Of a DNA stretch of 64,000 nucleotides, positions 1-8,036 are shown piece by piece; the first letter of the stretch is position 1, and every line of letters begins with the position of its first letter. Below the pieces are notes generated by a model. It saw nothing but the letters and a program-made list of their open reading frames with translations. It was not told the DNA's origin and did not search any database. The stretch covers positions 3,534,001 through 3,598,000 of the forward strand of contig OY762444.1 of NCBI GenBank assembly GCA_963665735.1. Reading direction: 5' to 3'. The translations under genes and the position numbers were made by a program. The DNA comes from CATOSK01 sp963665735. GTDB lineage: Bacteria; Chloroflexota; Dehalococcoidia; Lucifugimonadales; UBA3495.

Positions 1-150
1 GACCCCAAAGACGACAAGTTTCTGGAATTGGCCGTCAGCGGACGCGCTACCCATATTGTAAGTGGCGACCAAGACCTGTTGGCGTTGCATCCCTTCGCCG
101 GAATTCCGATAGTTACTCCCGGTTCGTTCCTGGCAGCGGTGCAAATTTAA
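1..150 (+). CDS. PIN-domain toxin-like protein, C-terminal fragment
   Basis: This is the last 49 codons of a gene that begins outside the window and ends at the TAA at 148-150. The visible end reads DDKFLELAV..ATHIVSGDQDLLAL, then a short strand before the stop. That matches the C-terminal part of PIN-domain ribonucleases of the COG1569 type, where D-D-x-F and SGDxDLL supply metal-binding acidic residues. In that family the protein is the toxin of a toxin-antitoxin pair. Any antitoxin would lie upstream and cannot be seen. The family call is good from the motif, but the toxin role is inferred. Confidence 0.6.
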   Translation, partial: DPKDDKFLELAVSGRATHIVSGDQDLLALHPFAGIPIVTPGSFLAAVQI

Positions 151-306
151 CCCGCCAGATCGTTCTTTATGCCGGGGCCACTGCCTTACCAAGTGTTCGG
201 TCAAGCGCAAAGTAACCCCGGCAGCAACTAACCGCCGTAGTCGCGCCAAAGCGTCCAATTTTGTCCAACGTCAACGCTCTGTCGCAAGCGTTACCCCCCG
301 GCAACT

Positions 307-336
307 TTGACACTGCCCGGCGGGGTTGGCTATATT
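307..336 (+). promoter_or_regulatory. sigma70-type promoter for the acyl-CoA synthetase
   Basis: TTGACA at 307-312 and TATATT at 331-336 are separated by 18 bp, close to the bacterial housekeeping consensus. The promoter lies inside the longest open frame, which could start at TTG 261, so it argues that translation starts downstream at ATG 366. Confidence 0.7.
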
Positions 337-365
337 CTTGGTCAAACAGGTTGGGGGAGCGGCTT

Positions 366-2057
366 ATGACCGGCCAGACCGATTCGAAGATTACCATTGG
401 CGACTTGCTGGACCTCCAGGCGGAACGGTTCGGCGGCAACGACGCCCTGGTTCACGTGGATTGGGACGTGCGTTATACCTACCGGGAGTTTCAGGCCGAG
501 TGCGACCGGGTGGCCCGCGGGCTGATGGCCCTGGGCATCAACAAGGGTGACCACGTTGGCGTCTGGGCCACCAACTACCCGGAGTGGGTGGTGGCCCAAT
601 TCGCCACCGCCAAGATTGGCGCGGTGCTGGTCACGGTTAACCCGGCTTACCGCACCCACGAACTGGAATACCTGCTCCACCAATCCGACGCAGTGGCCCT
701 GGTTCTGATTGGCAACTTCCGCAGTTCCGATTATGTTGCCATGCTGGGAGAAGTGGCCCCGGAGTTGGCCGGTTCAATCCCGGGACAGTTGCGATGCGAA
801 AAGCTGCCCCACCTGCGCCACGTTATCTTTGTGCCGCCCTACGGCGGCGCGGCGGTGGAGATTCCCCCCGGTATGTTCGCCTGGGACGACGTGCGGGCCC
901 GCGGCGAGGAAATCAGTCCTTCGGCCTTGGCCCAACGCCAGAGGGAATGTCACCCGGAGGACGTTATCTGCATCATGTACACCTCCGGGACTACGGGCAA
1001 TCCCAAGGGGGTCATGCTCACCCATCATAACCTGGTGGCCAACGCCTTCTACGTGGTGGACGGCATTCGCTTTACCGAGCAGGACCGTCTTTGCATTCCC
1101 GTTCCTTTCTACCATTGTTTCGGGTCATCCATCAGCACCCTGGGCTGCGTTACCCGGGGCGCGGCCATGATAGTGCCGTCGGAATACTTCGACCCAGGCA
1201 AGGCCCTGACCGCAGTGGAAAAGGAGCGATGCACCGCCCTGCACGGCGTACCCACCATGTTCATCGCGGAGTTGGAGCATCAGGACTTCGACGAGTTTGA
1301 CCTAAGCTCGCTGCGTACCGGCATAATGGCCGGCTCTCCTTGTCCCATCGAGGTCATGCGCCAGGTCATTGACCGCATGGGGGCCAGGGAGATGACCGTT
1401 GGCTACGGCCTGACCGAAGCGTCGCCGGTGATTACCTTGACCAATTCCGACGATACCATCGAGCGGCGGGTGACCACGGTGGGGCCGGCGATTCCCCATG
1501 TCGAGGTAAAGATTGCCGACCCGGAAACCGGGGAAGATTTGGCCTCCGGCGAGCAGGGGGAGTTGTGCGCCCGCAGTTTTATGAACATGAAAGGCTACTA
1601 CCGGATGCCCGAGGCCACCGAAGCCGCCATTGACGCCGAGGGTTGGCTGCATACCGGAGACCTGGCGGTGGCGGACGCCGACGGGTACTACAAGATTACC
1701 GGCAGACTCAAGGACATGATTATCCGCGGCGGGGAGAATGTTTACCCCCGCGAGATTGAAGAGTTCTTATACACCAACCCCAAGGTGGCCGACGTGCAGG
1801 TTATCGGCGTTCCCGACCAGCGTTTCGGGGAAGAGATAATGGCCTGGGTGATGCTGAAAGCCGACCAGGAGGCCACCGAAGAGGAAATCAAGGAGTTCTG
1901 CCGCGGCCGGATAGCCCATTACAAGGTGCCGCGGTACGTCAAGTTCGTATCCGAGTTTCCCATGACGGTGACGGGCAAAATCCAGAAGTTCGTCATGCGG
2001 GAAGAATCCATCCGCGAGTTGCAACTGGAAGGTGCCGCCGGCATAGAAACGGCGTGA
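366..2057 (+). CDS. AMP-dependent fatty-acyl-CoA synthetase
   Basis: This 563-aa adenylate-forming enzyme should activate a fatty or aromatic carboxylate with ATP and CoA in the cytoplasm. The AMP-binding P-loop YTSGTTGNPKG lies near residues 205-215, YGLTEASPV follows, then GWLHTGD and the hinge GRLKDMIIRGGENVYP. The catalytic lysine is in TVTGKIQKF near residue 535. Length and motifs fit the ACSF2/FadD-like medium-chain branch. I chose ATG 366 because it has a GGGGGAG ribosome site about 7 bases upstream and because a near-consensus promoter lies between TTG 261 and this ATG. The gene is monocistronic. The exact substrate cannot be read from the sequence. Confidence 0.9.
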   Translation: MTGQTDSKITIGDLLDLQAERFGGNDALVHVDWDVRYTYREFQAECDRVARGLMALGINKGDHVGVWATNYPEWVVAQFATAKIGAVLVTVNPAYRTHELEYLLHQSDAVALVLIGNFRSSDYVAMLGEVAPELAGSIPGQLRCEKLPHLRHVIFVPPYGGAAVEIPPGMFAWDDVRARGEEISPSALAQRQRECHPEDVICIMYTSGTTGNPKGVMLTHHNLVANAFYVVDGIRFTEQDRLCIPVPFYHCFGSSISTLGCVTRGAAMIVPSEYFDPGKALTAVEKERCTALHGVPTMFIAELEHQDFDEFDLSSLRTGIMAGSPCPIEVMRQVIDRMGAREMTVGYGLTEASPVITLTNSDDTIERRVTTVGPAIPHVEVKIADPETGEDLASGEQGELCARSFMNMKGYYRMPEATEAAIDAEGWLHTGDLAVADADGYYKITGRLKDMIIRGGENVYPREIEEFLYTNPKVADVQVIGVPDQRFGEEIMAWVMLKADQEATEEEIKEFCRGRIAHYKVPRYVKFVSEFPMTVTGKIQKFVMREESIRELQLEGAAGIETA

Positions 2058-2106
2058 CGGCTTTGCCGTTGCAGGGTCTTTTGATTTTCAGTACGTTCTT
2101 CCGTAT

Positions 2107-2460
2107 GTCATTCTGAGCAAAGCGAAGAATCTGAAATCCCAAACGGTGTCGTCATATTCCAACGTCATACCGGAGCAGGCCACTTTTAACGTAGTGTCCT
2201 CCGTTGCGCTGCGGACACAGGCGAGGATTCCTTTGCCTTCGCGGACGCTGTTCCGGGCTTGGAATTTCTGGATTCCGGCTTTCGCCGGAATGACGGTGGG
2301 GATGCGGGAATTGCAACGGATGATTTTGACGACACGCCCTCGCCTTCGCCAGCGTGGTCTTGCCCGAAGAATTTTAGACCCTTCACTTCGTTCAGGGTGA
2401 CAGTGGGGGGGTCAAGGGCGACAGTGGGGCGTTTCAGGGTGACGACTAAAAGGCCCTGTG
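2107..2460. repeat. dispersed repeat cluster including a MITE-like element
   Basis: The gap before leuB holds no gene. It contains a copy of the TCATTCTGAGCAAAGCGAAG repeat (2107-2137) and a palindromic unit with CCGGCTTTCGCCGG (2265-2296). These sit within a longer element bounded by GGTGTCGTCATATTCC at 2145 and TTTTGACGACACGCCC ending near 2340. Further short CTTCGTTCAGGGTGAC-type pieces follow up to about 2450. Confidence 0.75.
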
Positions 2461-2478
2461 TCCCCCCAGCATCTTAGT

Positions 2479-2507
2479 TTGATGGGCATACGGTTTCCCG
2501 CTATACT
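2479..2507 (+). promoter_or_regulatory. sigma70-type promoter for leuB
   Basis: TTGATG at 2479-2484 and TATACT at 2502-2507 are separated by 17 bp. They lie 31 bases upstream of the leuB ATG, leaving a short leader with GGGAGG as ribosome binding site. Confidence 0.65.
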
Positions 2508-2537
2508 GTTGCGGGTTTTGTTGGGAGGGTTTTTGAT

Positions 2538-3635
2538 ATGCAGTTCAACATCGCCGTTTTGGGCGGCGACGGTATCGGCCCCGAAGTCACCGCCGAGGGC
2601 GTTAACGTCCTGAACGCCGTGGGCCGGGCTTTCGGCCACGATTTCAACCTGGAATACGGCGACGTGGGCGGCATTTCCATTGACAAGCACGGCACTCCCT
2701 TGCTGGATTCAGTGCGGGAACTGGCCGGGGCCGCCGATGCCGTCCTTTTCGGGGCCGTGGGAGGCCCCAAGTGGGACGACCCCACCGCTCCCACCCGGCC
2801 TGAAGACGGGCTGCTGCAACTGCGGGCGCAGATGGGGGTTTTCGCCAATATCCGCCCGGTCAAGGTCTATCCCAACCTGGCCGACTCCAGCGTGTTGAAA
2901 CCCCAAGTCCTGGAAGGGGTGGACATGGTGGTGGTGCGGGAGTTGACCGGGGGCCTTTACTACGGCGAACCCAAGGGCCGCACCGAAACCGCCGACGGCT
3001 GGACCAGCGTGGATACCATGTTCTACACCGAGGCGGAAATAGAGCGCGTCCTGCGGGTGGGTTTCGCCCTGGCCCAGGGACGGCGGGGCAAGCTGGCGTC
3101 GGTGGACAAGTCCAACGTGCTGGAGTGTTCCCGGTTGTGGCGGCAGGTCGCCAACCGGCTGGCCCCGGAATACCCGGACGTGGAGTTGGAGCACGTGCTG
3201 GTGGATGCCTGCGCCATGCAGTTGGTTCAGCGTCCCAACCGTTTTGACGTTATCGTGGCGGAAAACACCTTTGGTGATATTCTTACGGACGAGGCGGCGG
3301 TATTGGCAGCCTCGATGGGACTGCTGCCCTCGGCCAGCCTTTCCGGTGTTCCAGTGGAGGGCCGCCGCACCACCGGGTTTTACGAACCCATCCACGGCAC
3401 GGCGCCAGACATCGCCGGCCAGGGAATCGCCAACCCCGTCGGCTCCATTTTGAGCGTGGCGATGATGCTCCGGTACTCGCTGGGGCTGACCGAAGAAGCC
3501 GCCGGAGTGGAGCGGGCGGTGGAGACGGTTCTTGACCAGGGTTATCGCACCCCTGACATCGCCGCCGAAGGGACGCAGCGGGTCAGCACCGTCGAAATGG
3601 GCCGCCGCATCGTTGAGAACGTGGTCAGTGGCTAG
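2538..3635 (+). CDS. leuB: 3-isopropylmalate dehydrogenase
   Basis: This 365-aa NAD-dependent enzyme oxidatively decarboxylates 3-isopropylmalate in leucine synthesis. It opens with IAVLGGDGIGPEV, carries the substrate/Mg2+ block NTFGDILTDEAAVLAASMG, and has the NAD-binding end GFYEPIHGTAPDIAGQGIANP. It has full family length. ATG 2538 has a GGGAGG site about 9 bases upstream and a clear promoter. The gene stands alone, without leuC or leuD beside it. The last codons (VVSG-stop) read through the start of a GTGGTCAGTGGCTAGTGG repeat, so the native C-terminus may have been replaced by repeat sequence. Confidence 0.95.
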   Translation: MQFNIAVLGGDGIGPEVTAEGVNVLNAVGRAFGHDFNLEYGDVGGISIDKHGTPLLDSVRELAGAADAVLFGAVGGPKWDDPTAPTRPEDGLLQLRAQMGVFANIRPVKVYPNLADSSVLKPQVLEGVDMVVVRELTGGLYYGEPKGRTETADGWTSVDTMFYTEAEIERVLRVGFALAQGRRGKLASVDKSNVLECSRLWRQVANRLAPEYPDVELEHVLVDACAMQLVQRPNRFDVIVAENTFGDILTDEAAVLAASMGLLPSASLSGVPVEGRRTTGFYEPIHGTAPDIAGQGIANPVGSILSVAMMLRYSLGLTEEAAGVERAVETVLDQGYRTPDIAAEGTQRVSTVEMGRRIVENVVSG

Positions 3636-3850
3636 TGGTCAATGGCCGGTGGTCAGCATCCGGGGGCGGGTGGAACCAACCACTGCCCACTAGTGGGCGA
3701 ACAACTTTGAAACGACGGTTGATTTTCCCGTTCACCCTGAGCTTGTCGAAGGGCCGCCCGTTCATGGTTCGACAAGCTCACCACGAACGGACTCCCGGTT
3801 TACTCATCAGTCCAAAGGTGGCGGATTACTAGTCACTATTCACTAATCAT
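3619..3850. repeat. GTGGTCAGTGGCTAGTGG and TTCGACAAGCTCACC repeats
   Basis: This intergenic repeat block begins inside the leuB 3' end. The first part is made of CAGTGGCTAGTGGTCA-type short repeats that recur at 3790-3850 and again near 44930 and 45545-45605. The second part (about 3731-3791) pairs CCTGAGCTTGTCGAAGGG with GGTTCGACAAGCTCACC, and a nearly identical copy lies at 44841-44903. No gene is seen here. Confidence 0.75.
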
Positions 3851-3880
3851 TCCCCTTGGTCTCCAGCCGAAAGGAGCAAT

Positions 3881-4912
3881 ATGCCGGGCGTTCCGGACCA
3901 TGTCAGCCTGTTGATTTCCGTTCCCATTTTTCTGGGCAGCGCCACCGCCGTAATTTTCCTGGGAATCCAGTTGGCCAAGTACGGCGACGCCCTGGCGGCA
4001 TTGACCGGCTGGGGCCGGCTGTTCGTGGGCAGCATCCTGGTGGCCCTGGCTACGTCGCTGCCGGAACTTTCCAACAACATCACCGCAGCCAGGATTGATG
4101 AACCCGAACTGGCGTTGGGCGACCTTTTGGGGTCAAACATGGTGAACATTCTGACCCTGGCGGCGGTGGCTTTAATGTTTGGCGGGAAACGCTTTCTGCG
4201 GCAGGTAGCCCCGGAGCAGGGTTACCTGATTGTGCTGGCAGCCATTTTGACCGGCCTGGCAGTAATTCTGGCCGCCTGGCACTCCGTGGCGCCCGGGCCC
4301 CTGACCGAGGGCAACTTGTGGCAAATCGGATTTTCCTCCATTTTCCTGCTGGTGGTCTATCTGATTGGTATGCGCATTGTTTACCGGCATCGTCCGGCGT
4401 CGCAGGATGAAGGTGAGGATGACCTGGGGATTACATTAAGGCGGGCATGGGTACTGTTCGGCGTGGTTTCCCTGGGAGTAATCGTATCGGGCATTTTTCT
4501 GGCGCAAAGCTCGGCTTGGATTGCAGAATCCACCGGCATTTCTTCGGGGATTGTGGGCATCCTGGCGGTGGCGTTGGTTACGAGTATGCCGGAAGTCTCG
4601 GCGACTATCGGAGCGGCGCGGTTGGGAGCGGCTGACCTGGCCGTGGCCGGTGTTTACGGCAGCTGTGTATTCAACATGACCATCGTGGCCTATTCCGACG
4701 GTTTCTTCCGCAACGGCGTGATTTTGAATTTTGCGGCGCCGGAACACTTCGTAGCCGGAGGCATTGCCTTGGGGTTGATACTGTTTGGCGGGCTGCTCAT
4801 TTGGGGACGCCACCGCTTCTCGCAGCCGGCAATCGTCACGGGCTTGTCCCTGATTGTGGGGGTCTATGCGCTGGGCGCCGCCTGGGTCGCCGTGCTGGGC
4901 GCGCCGGGTTAA
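3881..4912 (+). CDS. Ca2+/cation antiporter (sodium/calcium exchanger family)
   Basis: This 343-aa polytopic inner-membrane protein has the two inverted alpha repeats of the CaCA superfamily. Repeat 1 reads LVALATSLPELSNNI with GSNMVNIL. Repeat 2 reads VALVTSMPEVSATIG with GSCVFNM. The acidic residue in each ATSLPE/VTSMPE motif is the ion-binding glutamate of the family. The hydrophobic profile suggests about ten helices with a charged loop near residues 170-185. It resembles YrbG-type antiporters that export Ca2+ or other cations in exchange for Na+ or H+. ATG 3881 has an AAAGGAG site. The gene is monocistronic, and ion specificity is unknown. Confidence 0.88.
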   Translation: MPGVPDHVSLLISVPIFLGSATAVIFLGIQLAKYGDALAALTGWGRLFVGSILVALATSLPELSNNITAARIDEPELALGDLLGSNMVNILTLAAVALMFGGKRFLRQVAPEQGYLIVLAAILTGLAVILAAWHSVAPGPLTEGNLWQIGFSSIFLLVVYLIGMRIVYRHRPASQDEGEDDLGITLRRAWVLFGVVSLGVIVSGIFLAQSSAWIAESTGISSGIVGILAVALVTSMPEVSATIGAARLGAADLAVAGVYGSCVFNMTIVAYSDGFFRNGVILNFAAPEHFVAGGIALGLILFGGLLIWGRHRFSQPAIVTGLSLIVGVYALGAAWVAVLGAPG

Positions 4913-4984
4913 AGGCGCGTCAATGGTTGTCCGCCGGTATGCCGTATAATCGTGGCAACGACGATGAAGGTGGGAGCCAAGGAT

Positions 4985-5491
4985 ATGACCACGGAAAAAG
5001 CGGACCGCTACGCTGAAATCAGCCGGCGGCTGATGATACAGGCCGACCATGAGTTGACCGCCAAGGGCGACCGGGTGCAGGCATCGGAAAAAGCCGCCGG
5101 CGCGGTGGCTCACGCGGTCAAGGCCGTGGCCGAAGACCGGAAATGGCGGCACGGTTCCCACAACCTGCGTCGGGAAATAATGGACCTTCTCGCGGCGGAG
5201 TACGCCAAGCCGGAATTAAGGCACTTGCAGGATACCGCAGACCAGTTGCACAAAAATGGCTGCGAACACATGATGCAAAATTGGCAAGTCAAGCAACGGC
5301 TGGACTCGATTACTGCTTGGCTGGAATCCCTGACAGAGATACGGCAGCAAGGGCCAAATCCGGGCTTTGCACCAACCCCGGAGCAACAGAGGTCAATCGA
5401 GCGGTTGAGTCTTTCGGAGGAAGAGGCCCGGGCCAATGCTATGATTGATTTTCCGCCGCCCATGCCGCCGCTGGACTTGCCGGGGGCCTGA
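4985..5491 (+). CDS. PaREP1/HEPN-like small protein, copy 1
   Basis: This 168-aa soluble, mostly helical protein has a block ADHELTAKGDRVQASEKAAG near the N-terminus, which resembles the PaREP1 domain, a helical HEPN-like fold. The function is unknown. I start it at ATG 4985 (MTTEKADRY) rather than ATG 4952 because copy 2, immediately downstream, begins with the same residues; AAGGA precedes it. A TATAAT at 4945-4950 could be the -10, but no convincing -35 is present. The stop codon abuts the start of copy 2, so the two are co-transcribed. The proline-rich tail PPPMPPLDLPG is shared by both copies. Confidence 0.7.
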   Translation: MTTEKADRYAEISRRLMIQADHELTAKGDRVQASEKAAGAVAHAVKAVAEDRKWRHGSHNLRREIMDLLAAEYAKPELRHLQDTADQLHKNGCEHMMQNWQVKQRLDSITAWLESLTEIRQQGPNPGFAPTPEQQRSIERLSLSEEEARANAMIDFPPPMPPLDLPGA

Positions 5492-5998
5492 ATGACTACT
5501 GAAAAAGCGGAACGCTACGCTGAAATCAGCCGCCGGCTGTTGTTGCAGGCCGACCATGAGTTGACCGACAAGGGCGACCGGGTGCAGGCGTCGGAAAAAG
5601 CCGCCGGCGCGGTGGCTCACGCCGTCAAAGCCATCGCCGAAGACCGGCAATGGCGACACAGTTCCCACAACCTGCGCCGGGAAATAATGGACCTTCTGGC
5701 GTCAGAGTACGCCAAGCCGGAATTAAGGTATCTGCAAGATGCCTCCGACCGGCTGCACAACAATTTCTACGAAGACCTAATGCACAATCCTCAGATTAAG
5801 GGGCGTCTGGACTCGATTACCGCTTGGCTGGAATACTTGACTGAAATAAGGCAGCAAGGGCCGAATCCGGACTTTGTGCCAACCCCGGAGGAACAGAGGT
5901 TAATCCAGAGGTTGAGCATTTCGGAGGAAGAGGCCGCCGCCAACGCCATGATTGACTTTCCGCCGCCCATGCCGCCGCTGGACTTGCCGGGGGTTTAG
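5492..5998 (+). CDS. PaREP1/HEPN-like small protein, copy 2
   Basis: This 168-aa paralogue of the preceding gene starts directly after its TGA, a zero-base gap that suggests translational coupling. By eye the two proteins are about three-quarters identical across their full length, including the ADHELTDKGDRVQASEKAAG block and the PPMPPLDLPG tail. The central part (residues about 80-110) differs most. This is a recent tandem duplication that has stayed open, so both copies are probably under selection. The TAG stop at 5996-5998 is also the first bases of a MITE-like element. Confidence 0.7.
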   Translation: MTTEKAERYAEISRRLLLQADHELTDKGDRVQASEKAAGAVAHAVKAIAEDRQWRHSSHNLRREIMDLLASEYAKPELRYLQDASDRLHNNFYEDLMHNPQIKGRLDSITAWLEYLTEIRQQGPNPDFVPTPEEQRLIQRLSISEEEAAANAMIDFPPPMPPLDLPGV

Positions 5999-6257
5999 AG
6001 GGTGTTGTCAAGTCAAGCCGTTATTCTTGAAAGCGCCGGATGTCACCCCCTCCCCTTCGGCTTAGCTCAGGGCAGGCTCTAACCCTCCCCCTCGTAGGGG
6101 GAGGGGATTTTTCATACACCCTCTAAGGGCGCCGGTTGTGGATTCCCGCTTTCGCGGGAATGACGGTAGAAGGTGGGAATGACGGTAGAAGGCGGGAATG
6201 ATTTTTCACCCAGGGGCGGGAATGACGAATTGTGAAATTGACGACACCCCCCGAGTA
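5996..6257. mobile_element. MITE-like element with nested repeats
   Basis: The element runs from TAGAGGGTGTTGTCAAG to TTGACGACACCCCCCGAGTA, imperfect terminal inverted repeats of about 14 bases. Inside are CCCTTCGGCTTAGCTCAGGG, a CCCTCCCC...GGGGAGGGG stem-loop (about 6080-6105), and the palindrome CCCGCTTTCGCGGG followed by AATGACGG units. It carries no coding capacity. It begins exactly at the stop codon of the upstream gene. Confidence 0.6.
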
Positions 6258-6284
6258 AGAAGGCAACGGTTTACCCCCGGCTGA

Positions 6285-6773
6285 CTATATTTCCGCGCCG
6301 GAGTAGCGCGCGATTTCCACAAAGGCGCCCTCGTCCTCTGACCAGTCAAACAACGCCGCTTCTACTACCCGCTCCCGGTCAATTCCCACCACCAGTTGCT
6401 GGACCGGATAAGCCGGCCCGTCTCCCCAGGGGCTGGTTGCCACCGCGCGGTCGGTTTCCGACAGGTACGCCTGGCCGTTGGGGTGGGAATGGTAGATGAC
6501 CAGGGCCGGCGCATCCCCGTCCAGGCTGCGGTTCAATTCCATCAGGTCTTGGCCGGTAAAGACGTAAGCCGTTTCCGCCGTCCGTTCCGGCTTGGAGGGG
6601 TGGGTTCCCTCATCCTGGGCGTTGACGCAGGGGCGCACCAGCGAAACCGCCGGGCCTCCCCTTGGGCCGGCCAGCCAGCCGCAACATTCCGCCGGGTAGG
6701 CTTGCCGGGCCTCCCGATAGACCTGCGCCAGAATTTCCGGCGGTATTTCCAGGGGTTTGGGCTGGGTAGTCAT
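6285..6773 (-). CDS. JAMM/MPN-domain metallopeptidase (M67 family)
   Basis: This 162-aa protein has the complete JAMM zinc-protease signature: Glu29 in AECCGW, His95 and His97 in HSHPNG, Ser105 and Asp108 in AYLSETD. Bacterial relatives of this size cut the C-terminal tail of ubiquitin-like sulfur carriers (ThiS/MoaD/CysO) or remove cysteine from them. No sulfur-carrier gene is seen beside it. The start is ATG 6773 (MTTQPKP), with AGGA just upstream. The longer frame adds 17 residues that do not look like the family. Confidence 0.85.
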   Translation of the reverse strand: MTTQPKPLEIPPEILAQVYREARQAYPAECCGWLAGPRGGPAVSLVRPCVNAQDEGTHPSKPERTAETAYVFTGQDLMELNRSLDGDAPALVIYHSHPNGQAYLSETDRAVATSPWGDGPAYPVQQLVVGIDRERVVEAALFDWSEDEGAFVEIARYSGAEI

Positions 6774-6947
6774 TCCTGCACTCCCGGAATCAATTTGCAT
6801 AACCACGGCGCAAATCCAAATCAAGACCGCTTAACGTAAAGTTTAATGAAACCCAATGTCTCATAAACGAGCAACCAAACCCCATCGGTTGCAACCCCCG
6901 CGGCTCCGGCGAAACGCAGCGACTCAGACGGTCGGGAAGCAACAGCC

Positions 6948-7136
6948 ATGAAGGTAAAGAACAGCCTGTATTTCAAGACCTGCCCCTGGTGCCGGGGAGA
7001 CCTGTATATGGACAAGGATTGCTACGGCGTCTTTGCCACCTGCCTCCAATGCGGGCGCATCTTCGAGTCCCACAACCCGCTGCCGTCCCTGGTAGAAGCG
7101 GGGGCTGATTCGGATTCCCGGCGGGTGGCCGCCTAA
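6948..7136 (+). CDS. small zinc-ribbon protein
   Basis: This 62-aa protein has two CxxC pairs, CPWC near residue 12 and CLQC near residue 33, spaced as in a zinc ribbon and separated by an acidic-aromatic segment. The function is unknown. Similar short two-knuckle proteins are common as single genes in Chloroflexi. The ribosome site is weak, and the gene lies divergently from the JAMM protease with about 170 bases between them. Confidence 0.6.
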   Translation: MKVKNSLYFKTCPWCRGDLYMDKDCYGVFATCLQCGRIFESHNPLPSLVEAGADSDSRRVAA

Positions 7137-7175
7137 CTCCGTTGTCCCCACTCCCGCTTGGGAACGGTAGCGGGG

Positions 7176-7622
7176 CTAACTCCCTTTCAGGTAGTCGGCG
7201 TATTCGTGGACTGCCTCTTCCTGCCCCCGGGTCTGGATGGAGCCGGGCCGCAGTTGGCGGACGTAATTGATGGCTTCCTGGGGTTGATACCCGACTTTCA
7301 CGAAATAGCAGGCCAGGATGGTGCCGGTGCGTCCCAGGCCGGCGGCGCAGGTGACTACGACCGGGCGTTCCCAAGTCTCCATTTCCTCTTCCACGAAGGT
7401 GACAATCCGGTGGATTTGTTCCATGTCGGGAGCGGTGAAGTCGCGCACCGGCTCATAAAGATCCACCATCTGCCAAGGTTCGGTGGAGATGGTGTTTTCC
7501 TCCATCCTGACCACTGCCTGGATGTCGTTGAGCTTGAAAAAGGTGATGTCCCTGGTGTTGGTAGGCCCCTGCGCTCCGGCTAGAGACCCTTCCAGAATCC
7601 AACTGAAATTCAGGTAAGCCAC
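7176..7622 (-). CDS. dual-specificity protein phosphatase
   Basis: This 148-aa cysteine phosphatase has the P-loop CAAGLGRTG at residues 92-100, with nucleophile Cys92 and Arg98. It is the HCxxGxxR-type motif of eukaryote-like dual-specificity phosphatases, although the usual His before Cys is Thr here. A helix-rich end with GYQPQEAINYVRQLRPG follows, typical of the fold. It should dephosphorylate phosphotyrosine/serine on a protein or a small phosphorylated substrate. GTG 7622 has GGAGGG six bases upstream. No kinase gene is adjacent. Confidence 0.85.
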   Translation of the reverse strand: MAYLNFSWILEGSLAGAQGPTNTRDITFFKLNDIQAVVRMEENTISTEPWQMVDLYEPVRDFTAPDMEQIHRIVTFVEEEMETWERPVVVTCAAGLGRTGTILACYFVKVGYQPQEAINYVRQLRPGSIQTRGQEEAVHEYADYLKGS

Positions 7623-8036
7623 TGGTTGCCCTCCGCGAAAAATGACCTGTAATCCGGCTTGCGATTAACGGTTTGAGACGGTTGGCAGCAAAGCCCCGGT
7701 TGTGGCCAGGCTTGCCGGCCTAAGCAACGCCATTATACGGAACCTGACCGGGGGCGGCTATCCCCTGTCTAGCAGGGTATTTCATTTGTCTCCAGGAACG
7801 GAGGGAAGGCTTAAAATTTCCGCGGTTAGGCTACGCTGCTAGAGGCGGGAATTTTAGATTCTTCGCTACGCTCAGAATGACATGAAAGGGCTAGGGATGA
7901 AAACCAAAAGACCCTGCCTTGTCTAGTACCGACAATCGCGCCCGGACTTTAACGGCCACCGCAACCTGATTTGCCGCCATGTCCTCCCGGTTCTGATATA
8001 TTAGGCCGGCAACCATCCCGGCCCAGGAGGGTTCCC
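7623..8036. other. intergenic region with one repeat copy
   Basis: This 414-base gap separates two divergent genes. It holds one copy of the AGATTCTTCGCTACGCTCAG repeat (about 7856-7883), related to the copy at 2107-2137. Near the right end, TTGCCG (7971-7976) and TGATAT (7994-7999) 17 bases apart may form the promoter of the crotonase gene. No gene is seen. Confidence 0.5.

Noticed and set aside
261..365. TTG start 105 bases upstream for the acyl-CoA synthetase
   Set aside because: A near-consensus promoter lies inside this stretch and ATG 366 has a good ribosome site and gives the usual N-terminus.
6080..6105. CCCTCCCC...GGGGAGGGG stem-loops as ordinary intrinsic terminators
   Set aside because: They occur in many gaps in both orientations, often several per gap, without consistent T-runs after the stem, so they are treated as dispersed repeats that may only incidentally terminate transcription.
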